From positions 1 through 41,550 of the forward strand of contig NZ_BSTN01000039.1 in assembly GCF_030269545.1 (NCBI RefSeq): 41,550 nucleotides of DNA, given 5' to 3'. Shown here piece after piece: positions 1 through 7,110 of this stretch. The position numbers and the translations under genes were made by a program. The DNA comes from Actinomadura sp. NBRC 104425. Its GTDB lineage: Bacteria > Actinomycetota > Actinomycetes > Streptosporangiales > Streptosporangiaceae. Below the pieces are notes generated by a model. It had not been told where the DNA came from. It ran no database searches and worked only from the letters and a program-made list of their open reading frames with translations. Each line of letters opens with the position of its first letter. Position 1 is the first letter of the stretch.

Positions 1-4
1 GCAC

Positions 5-64
5 GAGGACCTCCCGGCGGGTGGTGCGAAGTTTCGTCGACTCACACCACGCCAGGAGGTCCTC
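5..64. repeat. Long imperfect inverted repeat at window edge
   Basis: Bases 5-14 (GAGGACCTCC) are perfectly complementary to 55-64 (GGAGGTCCTC). The stem continues inward with 16-19 against 50-53, and with 22-26 against 45-49 after a two-base bulge, leaving a loop of about 18 nt. It lies about 57 nt past the stop of the minus-strand DUF1707 gene, so it could terminate that transcript. It could also be the end of an element continuing to the left of the window. No T tract follows it. Confidence 0.55.
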
Positions 65-120
65 CCCATTTCAAGATCATCCAGCTGTGTCGCCGTCACC
101 AACGTCCATGGTCAGTACAG

Positions 121-762
121 CTAGTCGCCGTCCTCGCGGTCGCCGCGCTTGCGGTCGCGGGCCCTGCGCTTGACGTTCACCCCGCCCCAGAACGAGAACC
201 CTCTGATGACCACCCGGGGCGCGCCGGGGGCGCCCGGGCCGCTGGCCCGCCCGTCGAAGCCGCCCATGACGCCCAGCCCCTTGACGTGCACCGTGACGTC
301 GTCCGGGGCGATGATCTCGACGCCGCCCATCACGGCGATGGCGCGGATGCGGACCTCGCCCGAGGTGTACCGCGCGTCCCGCAGATCGATCTTGCCGCCG
401 CCCCAGAAGGCGAAGGCGGTGAACTTCCGCGGCACGGCCCACACGCCCACCCGGTTGAACCCGCTCAGCACCCCGATCCCGGTGCGCCAGGTGGGCTCCT
501 CGCCGGTGGCGAGCCACGCGTCGGTGCCCGGGACCGGCGGCGCCGCACCGCGGGCGGCCGGCAGGTCGCGGGTCAGCGGCTCCAGCTCGGCGTAGGTCTT
601 GGCCGAGTACACCGCCTCCAGGCGTTCCTCCAGCTCGTCCATGCTGATCCGGCCGTCGCCGGCCGCCTCGCGCAGTACTGCGGCGACGCGGTCGCGGTCG
701 GCGTCGGAGGCGCGCAGCTCCGGCGCGGGCGGGGGGTCGCGCCGCTCGGGGAGGTCGGTCAT
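121..762 (-). CDS. DUF1707 / LiaF-like C-terminal domain protein
   Basis: This 213-residue protein has an N-terminal DUF1707 segment (about residues 15-70), recognisable from the pattern RASDADRDRVAAVLREA followed by GRISMDELEERLEAVYSAKT. A glycine-rich beta region follows (about 95-195) with repeated FWGG/VMGG units, as in the LiaF-like cell-wall-stress response domain. The C-terminus is a basic and acidic tail. No membrane segment is visible, so it is probably cytoplasmic or peripheral. In actinobacteria these proteins are linked to envelope-stress sensing, but the molecular role is not settled. It starts 29 bp after the stop of the upstream oxidoreductase gene and may share its transcript. 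The ribosome binding site before the ATG is weak. Confidence 0.85.
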   Translation of the reverse strand: MTDLPERRDPPPAPELRASDADRDRVAAVLREAAGDGRISMDELEERLEAVYSAKTYAELEPLTRDLPAARGAAPPVPGTDAWLATGEEPTWRTGIGVLSGFNRVGVWAVPRKFTAFAFWGGGKIDLRDARYTSGEVRIRAIAVMGGVEIIAPDDVTVHVKGLGVMGGFDGRASGPGAPGAPRVVIRGFSFWGGVNVKRRARDRKRGDREDGD

Positions 763-791
763 GTGCCGAGCTTAACCCCGGCGGCGCCGCC

Positions 792-3071
792 CTACCGGCG
801 CTCCAGGCGGACGACGATCGACTTGGACGTGGGCGTGTTGCTCACCTCGGCGGTGCTGTCGAGCGGGACCAGCACGTTCGTCTCGGGGAAGTAGGCGGCC
901 GCGCAGCCGCGCGCCGTCGGGTACGCCACGATGCGGAACGCGGGCGCGCGCCGCTCCACCCCGTCGCTCCACTCCGACACCAGGTCGACGGTGTCGCCGT
1001 CGGCCAGGCCGAGCGCGTCCAGGTCGGCGGGGTTGACGAACACGACGCGGCGCCCGGCCCGTATGCCGCGGTAGCGGTCGTCCAGCCCGTAGACGGTGGT
1101 GTTGTACTGGTCGTGGCTGCGGACGGTCTGCAGCAGCAGCCGCCCCTCGGGGACGCGCAGCACCTCCAGCTCGTTCACGGTGAGCGCGGCGCGGCCGGAC
1201 GGCGTGGGGAAGCGGCGGCCGTCGCGCGGCGGGTGCGGCAGCGTGAACCCGCCGGGCCTGCGGATCCGGGCGTTGTAGTCCTCGAAGCCCGGCACCACCC
1301 GCGACACGTGGTCGCGGATCACGTCGTAGTCGCGTTCCATCGCCGCCCAGTCGATGCCGGTCTCCTCGCCGAGCACGGCGCGGGCCAGGCGGCACACGAT
1401 CGACACCTCCGACAGCAGGTGCGGCGAGGCGGGCGCCAGGCGCCCCTGGGAGGCGTGCACCATGCCCATGGAGTCCTCCACGGACACCAGCTGCGGCCCG
1501 GACGCCTGCACGTCCCGTTCGGTGCGGCCCAGCGTCGGCAGGATCAGCGCCTGCTCCCCGGTGACGGCGTGCGAGCGGTTCAGCTTGGTGGACACGTGCG
1601 CGGTGAGCCGGCAGTTGCGCATCGCCGCCTCGGTCACCGCCGAGTCGGGGGTGGCGCGGACGAAGTTGCCGCCCATGCCGAAGAACACCTTGACCTTGCC
1701 GTCGCGCATGGCGCGGATGGCGTTGACGGTGTCCAGGCCGTGCCGGCGCGGCGGCTCGAAGGAGAACTCCGCGGCCAGCGCGTCCAGGAACTCGGGCTTG
1801 GGCTTTTCGTAGATGCCCATCGTCCGGTCGCCCTGCACGTTGGAGTGGCCCCGCACCGGGCACACGCCCGCGCCCGGCTTGCCGATGTTGCCGCGCAGCA
1901 GCAGGAAGTTGACGATCTCGCGGATGGTGGGCACGGAGTTGCGGTGCTGGGTGAGGCCCATCGCCCAGCACACCACGATGCGGTCGGCGGTCAGCACGTC
2001 GCCGAGCACCGCGGTGATCTCGGCGCGGGTCAGGCCGGTGGCCTCCAGCACGTCGTCCCAGTCCAGCGCCTTGACGTGCGCGGCGAACTCGTCGAACCCG
2101 GTGGTGTGCGCGGCGATGAACTCGCGGTCGAGCGCGTTCGGCGCGTCCGACTCCAGCAGCATGCGGTTGAGCGCCTGGAACAGGGCCAGGTCGCCGTTCA
2201 GCCGGATCTGCAGGAACCGGTCGGCCAGCGCCGTGCCGCGCCCGGCGACGCCGGACGGCCGCTGCGGGTTGCGGAACCGCATCAGCCCCGCCTCCGGCAG
2301 CGGGTTGACCGCCACGATCCGCGCGCCCGCCTTCTTGGCCTTCTCCAGCGCCGACAGCATGCGCGGGTGGTTGGTGCCGGGGTTCTGCCCCACCACGAAG
2401 ATCAGATCGGCCCGGTACAGGTCCTCCAGGAGCACCGAGCCCTTGCCGACGCCGATCGTCTCGGTCAGCGCGGACCCGGACGACTCGTGGCACATGTTGC
2501 TGCAGTCGGGCAGGTTGTTGGTGCCGAACGCGCGGGCGAACAGCTGGTAGGCGAACGCGGCCTCGTTGCTGGTGCGGCCGGAGGTGTAGAAGACGGCCTC
2601 GTCGGGCGAGGACAGCGCGTTCAGCTCCCGGGCGAGCAGGGCGAACGCCTCCTCCCACGACACCGGCTCGTAGTGGTCGCAGCCCGCGCGGCGCAGCATC
2701 GGCTCGGTGAGGCGGCCCTGCTGCCCCAGCCAGTGGTCGCTGCGCTCGGCCAGTTCGGCCACGGTGTGCCGGGCGAAGAACTCGCGGGTGACGCGTCGGG
2801 CGGTGGCCTCCTCGGCGACGGCCTTGGCGCCGTTCTCGCAGAACTCGGCCACGTGCCGGTGCTCGCCCTCGGGCCAGGCGCAGCCCGGGCAGTCGAACCC
2901 CTGCTTCTGGTTGACGCGCAGCAGGGTCAGTGCGGAGCGCCGCGCGCCCATCTGCTCCCAGGAATGGCGCAGCGCGGTGGCCACGCCGGGCACGCCCGCC
3001 GCCCACGTCTTCGGCTTGGAGACCTCCAGGCCCGAGTCGTCGAAGTCGTCCACCGGCGCCTTACGCGGCAT
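792..3071 (-). CDS. FdhF/YdeP family molybdopterin oxidoreductase
   Basis: This is a 759-residue member of the FdhF/YdeP branch of the molybdopterin oxidoreductases (formate dehydrogenase alpha-subunit superfamily), close to the usual family length. The N-terminal CPGCAWPEGEHRH region precedes the Mo-bisPGD-binding body, with TSGRTSNEAAF, MCHESSGSAL and GQNPGTNHPRM segments. The C-terminal dinucleotide-binding domain carries RSHDQYNTTVYGLDDRYRGI. No twin-arginine signal is present, so it should be cytoplasmic. The true substrate of this family is not established. I prefer the ATG at 3071 because a GGGAGG lies about eight bases upstream; an in-frame GTG at 3077 sits too close to it. No accessory fdhD or electron-transfer subunit is adjacent. 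Confidence 0.9.
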   Translation of the reverse strand: MPRKAPVDDFDDSGLEVSKPKTWAAGVPGVATALRHSWEQMGARRSALTLLRVNQKQGFDCPGCAWPEGEHRHVAEFCENGAKAVAEEATARRVTREFFARHTVAELAERSDHWLGQQGRLTEPMLRRAGCDHYEPVSWEEAFALLARELNALSSPDEAVFYTSGRTSNEAAFAYQLFARAFGTNNLPDCSNMCHESSGSALTETIGVGKGSVLLEDLYRADLIFVVGQNPGTNHPRMLSALEKAKKAGARIVAVNPLPEAGLMRFRNPQRPSGVAGRGTALADRFLQIRLNGDLALFQALNRMLLESDAPNALDREFIAAHTTGFDEFAAHVKALDWDDVLEATGLTRAEITAVLGDVLTADRIVVCWAMGLTQHRNSVPTIREIVNFLLLRGNIGKPGAGVCPVRGHSNVQGDRTMGIYEKPKPEFLDALAAEFSFEPPRRHGLDTVNAIRAMRDGKVKVFFGMGGNFVRATPDSAVTEAAMRNCRLTAHVSTKLNRSHAVTGEQALILPTLGRTERDVQASGPQLVSVEDSMGMVHASQGRLAPASPHLLSEVSIVCRLARAVLGEETGIDWAAMERDYDVIRDHVSRVVPGFEDYNARIRRPGGFTLPHPPRDGRRFPTPSGRAALTVNELEVLRVPEGRLLLQTVRSHDQYNTTVYGLDDRYRGIRAGRRVVFVNPADLDALGLADGDTVDLVSEWSDGVERRAPAFRIVAYPTARGCAAAYFPETNVLVPLDSTAEVSNTPTSKSIVVRLERR

Positions 3072-3140
3072 CGTCACGCCCTCCCAGTTCAGCCGACGTC
3101 CCTTCTAATGTCGCAGGTCCGGCACCCGTATGGCCAGACG

Positions 3141-3184
3141 CCCCCGGGCGGGACGCCGGCCTGGCCGGCGCCGCCGCCCGGGGG
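3141..3184 (-). terminator. Strong GC hairpin ending the 4-gene unit
   Basis: An 11-bp outer stem (CCCCCGGGCGG with its complement), a small internal loop and an 8-bp inner stem (CGCCGGCC/GGCCGGCG) close on a one-base nominal loop. It begins six bases past the stop codon of the phosphotriesterase-like gene in the direction of transcription. It lacks a U tract, as is common for actinobacterial terminators. Confidence 0.65.
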
Positions 3185-3189
3185 AGCGG

Positions 3190-4161
3190 TCAGCGGGCGG
3201 AGAAGTAGCGGCGCGGGTTGCCGACGAGCATCTGGTCGATCTGGGCGTCGGTGACCCCGGCCGCGCGCAGCGCGGGCAGGACGTCGTCGCTGATGTGCCG
3301 GTAGTGCCAGTTGGGCGCCAGCTTGCGCACGTTCTCCGGATCGGGGCCGAACCAGTCGATGAAGCAGCTTGCGTCGTGGCTGAGCACCATGCGGTCGGCG
3401 TAGCCGCGCTCGCACAGCGCGGCGATCGTGGCGACCCGGTCGGGGGTGGGGTTGAGGACGTCCAGCCCGAAGCGGTCCATGCCCAAGATGGCTCCGGTGT
3501 CGGCCAGGGCGGCCAGGTAGTCCAGGTCGTTGCTGTCCCCGGCGTGCCCGACGACGACCCTGGTCAGGTCCACCCCCTCCGCGCGGAGCAGGTCCAGCAC
3601 GGGGCGGCCCGCCTCGCTCGGGCTGTGGGTGTGGACGGTGATCGGGGCGCCGGTCTCGCGGTGCGCGGCGGCCACGGCCCGCAGCACGCGCTCCACGCCC
3701 GGGGTGAGGCCGGGGGCGTCCACCGCGCACTTGAGGAACGCGGCCTTGACGCCGGTGTCGCCGATGCCCTCGGTCAGGTCGCGCACGAAGTCGCCGACCA
3801 TCGGGTCGGGCATGTCCAGCAGCGCGCCCGGGCCGCGGTGCAGGTACGGGAACGGCACGTCGTTGTAGGTGTACAGGCCCGTGGCGACGATGATGTTCAG
3901 GCCCGGCACCTGCTCGGCGATCCGCTGGATGCGCGGCACGTAGCGGCCCAGGCCCCACACGGTGGGGTCGGCGATCGTGGTGACGCCCAGGTCGCGCAGC
4001 TCGCGCAGCCGGGCCACCGCGTCGGCGACGCGCTCCTCCTCGTCCCACCAGGCCCCGTTGGCCGCGTACTCGGCGGACACCACGAACACGTGCTCGTGCA
4101 TCAGCGTCCGGCCGAGGTCGGCGACGTCCACCGGTCCGCGCACTGTCTCGACTGCCGGCAT
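3190..4161 (-). CDS. Phosphotriesterase-like amidohydrolase/lactonase
   Basis: This 323-residue TIM-barrel protein belongs to the phosphotriesterase (PTE) family. The expected binuclear metal ligands are visible: H22 and H24 in LMHEH, the bridging lysine K144 in AFLKCAVD (normally carbamylated), H177/H179 in ITVHTHS, H206 in VVGHAGD and D263 in LSHDAS. Many actinobacterial members hydrolyse lactones, including acyl-homoserine lactones; activity on phosphotriesters is usually a side reaction. The substrate here cannot be read from sequence. The ATG at 4161 is preceded by an AGGAGG. It is the last gene of a unit with the LLM oxidoreductase (13 bp gap), the MFS pump and the nitroreductase-like gene. 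Confidence 0.9.
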   Translation of the reverse strand: MPAVETVRGPVDVADLGRTLMHEHVFVVSAEYAANGAWWDEEERVADAVARLRELRDLGVTTIADPTVWGLGRYVPRIQRIAEQVPGLNIIVATGLYTYNDVPFPYLHRGPGALLDMPDPMVGDFVRDLTEGIGDTGVKAAFLKCAVDAPGLTPGVERVLRAVAAAHRETGAPITVHTHSPSEAGRPVLDLLRAEGVDLTRVVVGHAGDSNDLDYLAALADTGAILGMDRFGLDVLNPTPDRVATIAALCERGYADRMVLSHDASCFIDWFGPDPENVRKLAPNWHYRHISDDVLPALRAAGVTDAQIDQMLVGNPRRYFSAR

Positions 4162-4174
4162 GAACTCCTCCTGC

Positions 4175-5086
4175 TCACATACCCGGTCGGTCCTGTAGGT
4201 GCAGGACGGCGTCGCGGACGTCGGCGAGCTCGGCGTCCCAGTCGGCCGGCGCGTCCAGCGGGACCAGGACGAACTTCGACAGGCCGGCGCCGACCAGCCG
4301 CCCGAGATGGGCCTCGGTCTGCTCCAGCGTGGGGATGACCGAGCCGAGCGGGGCCGGGCCGCGGATGGCGCGCACCCGGGCGAACCGCTCCTCGGCCGCA
4401 GGCGTCAGCGGGCCGCGCCGGTACGGGACGACCGCGCCGAAGTGCTCCTCCTCGATCTGGCGGCCCGCCTCCGCCGCGGCCCGCTGCACGGTCTTGCGGC
4501 CGCGTTCGGCGTCGGGAGGCGTGACGAACGAGGCCAGCCAGCCGTCCGCCAGGCGCCCGGCGCGGCGCAGCTCGGCGTCGGCCGCGCCGCCCATCCACAC
4601 GTCGAAGCCGCCCGCGGCGGGCTTGGGCAGGATCCGCAGCCGCTCGTAGCGGTAGCGGGGGCCGTCGTGGGTGACCTCGTCCTCGGCCCAGAAGCGGCGC
4701 AGCAGCGGCAGCACCTCCTCCAGGAGCGCGGCGCGCTCCTCGCGGCGCACGCCGAACGCCTGCTGCTCGCCCGGGTGGCGGATGCCCAGGCCCACGGCGG
4801 GCAGCAGCCGCCCGCCCGACAGCCGGTCGAGGGTGGCCAGCTCCTTGGCCAGCAGCGCGGGCGGCCGCCCGGGCAGCGCCAGCACGGCGGTGCCGAGCTT
4901 GAGCCGGGTGGTGAGCGCGGCGGCGTAGGCCAGGCTGACCAGCGGATCCCCGGACGGGCCGGTGGCGCGCTCGCTGACCCACAGCGAGTCGAAGCCCTCC
5001 CGTTCCAGGCCGCACGCCAGCGCGGCCAGGGCGTCGGGTGCCAGGGCCGAGCCGAGCGGAGGCGCGAAGCCGATGCGGATGATCAC
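4175..5086 (-). CDS. LLM-class F420-dependent oxidoreductase
   Basis: This 303-residue protein has the bacterial-luciferase-like TIM-barrel pattern: GLEREGFDSLWVSE, a TRLKLGTAVLALPGRPP strand-loop, LDRLSGGRLLPAVGLG, and GGFDVWMGGAADAELRRAGRLADGW. Actinobacterial relatives use F420 (some use FMN) to reduce or oxidise small molecules; the substrate is unknown. The reading frame stays open far upstream into the pump gene, but homology begins at IRIGFAPPLGSALAPDALA, so I place the start at the GTG at 5086. That leaves a 20 bp gap to the upstream transporter gene. Co-transcription with the pump and the hydrolase is likely from spacing. Confidence 0.85.
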   Translation of the reverse strand: MIIRIGFAPPLGSALAPDALAALACGLEREGFDSLWVSERATGPSGDPLVSLAYAAALTTRLKLGTAVLALPGRPPALLAKELATLDRLSGGRLLPAVGLGIRHPGEQQAFGVRREERAALLEEVLPLLRRFWAEDEVTHDGPRYRYERLRILPKPAAGGFDVWMGGAADAELRRAGRLADGWLASFVTPPDAERGRKTVQRAAAEAGRQIEEEHFGAVVPYRRGPLTPAAEERFARVRAIRGPAPLGSVIPTLEQTEAHLGRLVGAGLSKFVLVPLDAPADWDAELADVRDAVLHLQDRPGM

Positions 5087-5106
5087 CCTACCGACCGTAC
5101 GGCCGG

Positions 5107-6363
5107 TCAGCCGGGCGAGGCAATCCTCGGCCGGGCGGCGACGGCGGCGGCCACGGCGCCCACCGCGACGACCGCGATCGTCACCGCCATCGGCACGGCG
5201 GTGTCCGGCCCCGCGATCCCGGTCAGCGGCGCGACGGCCCCGCCGATCGCGAACTGCCCGACGCCGACCAGCGCCGACGCGCTGCCCGCCACCCGGGGCG
5301 GACGGCCCGACAGCGCCAGCGCCGTGGAGTTCGGCATGACCAGGCCCTGCGCCGCGACCACCAGGAACAGCGCGGGCAGCACGGCCGCCAGGCCCGCCCC
5401 GGCGAGCACCGCCGACACCAGGGCCGCGGCGCCGACCGTCTCGACCGCCAGGCCGACGCCGAGCAGGCGCCGCAGCGCAACCCGCCCCGCCAGCCGCCCG
5501 CCGACCTGCCCGGCCGCCACGATGCCCAGCGCGTTGACGCCGAACACCACGCTGAACGCCTGCGGCGACAGGCCGAAGATGTCCTGCAGCACGAACGGCG
5601 CCCCGGAGATGTAGGCGAACAGCCCCGCGAACGACAGCGCCAGGGCCGCCGCGTACCCGGCGAACGTCCGGTCGGCCAGCAGCGACCGGAACGTGCGCAG
5701 CGTGGCGCCCAGCCCGCTGGTCGCGCGGCGCTCCGGCGGCAGCGACTCCTCCAGCCACGCCAGCGCCGCCAGCAGCAGCGCGACGCCGATGCCCGCCAGC
5801 ACGGCGAACACGCCCGGCCAGGGCGTCACCCGCAGCAGCTGCCCGCCCAGCACCGGCGCCAGGATCGGCGCCAGCCCGTTGACGAGCATCAACGCCGAGA
5901 AGTACCGCGCCGCGGCGGCCCCGTCGTAGCGGTCCCGCACGACCGCGCGGGCGATGACGATGCCCGCCGAGCCCGTCATGCCCTGCACCAGCCGCAGCGC
6001 GATCAGCGTCTGCACGTTCGGCGCGGCCACGCACAGCAGGGACGCCACCGCGTACGCGGCCAGCCCGATCATCAGGGGGCGGCGGCGCCCCCACGCGTCG
6101 CTGAGCGGGCCCGCGACGGCCTGGCCGAGGGCGAGCCCGAACACGCAGGCGGTGAGGGTGAGCTGCGCCGTGGACGCGCTGGTCGACAGGTCGTCGGCCA
6201 GCTGCGGCAGCGCTGGCAGGTACATGTCGAGCGACAGCGGCGCGACGGCGGTGAGCCCGCCGAGGATGACGATCGTCCGGAGCCGTCCGGCGGTCGGCTC
6301 GCGCCGGCGCCCGGTGCCGCTGCCTCCCGCCTCGGTGGGCGGACGTGATTGCGCTCGTGCCAT
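5107..6363 (-). CDS. Bcr/CflA family MFS drug efflux transporter
   Basis: This 418-residue protein fits the 12-helix major facilitator family, Bcr/CflA subfamily. It has a short charged cytoplasmic N-terminus, a first helix around TIVILGGLTAVAPLSLDMYLPALPQ, and the loop-2/3 motif GPLSDAWGRRRPLMIG typical of drug:H+ antiporters. LVQGMTGSAGIVIARAVVRD is the helix 5 region that distinguishes this subfamily, and alternating hydrophobic helices run to the C-terminus. It should sit in the cytoplasmic membrane and export a small amphiphilic compound by proton antiport. It lies between the nitroreductase-like gene (22 bp gap) and the LLM oxidoreductase, which suggests a detoxification or export-and-convert unit. 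Confidence 0.9.
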   Translation of the reverse strand: MARAQSRPPTEAGGSGTGRRREPTAGRLRTIVILGGLTAVAPLSLDMYLPALPQLADDLSTSASTAQLTLTACVFGLALGQAVAGPLSDAWGRRRPLMIGLAAYAVASLLCVAAPNVQTLIALRLVQGMTGSAGIVIARAVVRDRYDGAAAARYFSALMLVNGLAPILAPVLGGQLLRVTPWPGVFAVLAGIGVALLLAALAWLEESLPPERRATSGLGATLRTFRSLLADRTFAGYAAALALSFAGLFAYISGAPFVLQDIFGLSPQAFSVVFGVNALGIVAAGQVGGRLAGRVALRRLLGVGLAVETVGAAALVSAVLAGAGLAAVLPALFLVVAAQGLVMPNSTALALSGRPPRVAGSASALVGVGQFAIGGAVAPLTGIAGPDTAVPMAVTIAVVAVGAVAAAVAARPRIASPG

Positions 6364-6385
6364 GGGGCTTCGCCGGGCTACCGGT

Positions 6386-6997
6386 TCACAGGGTGGAGAC
6401 GACCTGGTCGAACGCCAGGCGCGGGTTGCGGGGGAAGAAGGCGTCGGGCGCCGGCCGGCCGATGTTGACCACGGCGATCGCCTGCTGCCCGGTGCCGGCC
6501 AGGAACTCGCGCTCGATGCCCTCGGCGTCGAACCCGGTCATGGGCCCGGCGGCCAGACCGGCCGCGCGGATGCCGACGATCAGGTAGCCGAGCTGGATGG
6601 CGGCGTTGAACCGGGCCACGTTCGGGCGGCCGGGGTTGGCGGCCATGGAGTCGCGGATGCCCGGCCGGTGCGGGAAGACGGTCGGCAGGTGCTCGTGGAA
6701 GTCGCCGTCCGCGGTGACGATCGCGGTGAGCGGCGCGGAGGCGGTCTTGGCCCGGTTGCCCTCGGCCATGTGCGGCAGCAGCCGCGCCTTGGCCTCGGAG
6801 GAGCGGACCAGCAGCAGCCGCATCGGCTGCCCGTTCATGGCGGTGGGGCCCCACTTGACCAGCTCGTAGATCGCGCGGATCTGCTCCTCGGACACCGGCT
6901 CGTCGGTGAAGGCGTTGGCGGTGCGGGCCTCGCGGAACAGCAGGTCCTGCGCCGCCTCGTCGAGGGCGAGGGCGTTGCCGGACACGATGGCGGTCAT
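6386..6997 (-). CDS. Malonic semialdehyde reductase-like nitroreductase family protein
   Basis: This 203-residue flavin enzyme is of the nitroreductase fold, closest in pattern to the RutE/HadB malonic semialdehyde reductase group. It has LLFREARTANAFTDEPVSEEQI near the N-terminus, VKWGPTAMNGQPMRLLLVRS for flavin binding, and NAAIQLGYLIVGIRAAGLAAGPM in the helical dimer region. RutE proteins reduce 3-oxopropanoate to 3-hydroxypropanoate in pyrimidine catabolism, but no other rut genes are nearby, so a different carbonyl or nitro substrate is possible. The ATG at 6997 has an AGAAGGGG just upstream; longer in-frame extensions have no support. It is the first gene of the four-gene unit. Confidence 0.85.
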   Translation of the reverse strand: MTAIVSGNALALDEAAQDLLFREARTANAFTDEPVSEEQIRAIYELVKWGPTAMNGQPMRLLLVRSSEAKARLLPHMAEGNRAKTASAPLTAIVTADGDFHEHLPTVFPHRPGIRDSMAANPGRPNVARFNAAIQLGYLIVGIRAAGLAAGPMTGFDAEGIEREFLAGTGQQAIAVVNIGRPAPDAFFPRNPRLAFDQVVSTL

Positions 6998-7062
6998 GGG
7001 TCCCCTTCTGGTGGCTTCCGACGGCGTTTCCTGCTGACCCCTAACGGGATGGCGAGGGATTA

Positions 7063-7076
7063 TCTGCCGAGTCAGA
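7063..7076 (-). promoter_or_regulatory. Candidate operator upstream of the nitroreductase operon
   Basis: TCTG-N6-CAGA forms a short dyad about 65 bp upstream of the start at 6997; one extra pair on each side gives an imperfect TATCTG/CAGACA pair. It is the only symmetrical element I see in this leader, and dyads this short occur by chance. Confidence 0.25.
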
Positions 7077-7093
7077 CAGTGGGGTTGGTCACA

Positions 7094-7108
7094 CCGCCGG
7101 CCGGGCGG
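7094..7108 (-). terminator. Candidate terminator of the double-GTPase operon
   Basis: CCGCC-GGCCG-GGCGG forms a 5-bp GC stem two bases beyond the stop codon of the last gene of the six-gene operon. It separates that operon from the downstream nitroreductase unit on the same strand. The stem is short and has no U tract, so termination may be partial. Confidence 0.35.
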
Positions 7109-7110
7109 GG

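Noticed and set aside
1113..3254. 713-codon plus-strand frame opposite the molybdopterin oxidoreductase
   Set aside because: Shadow of a confident gene, with no domain pattern.
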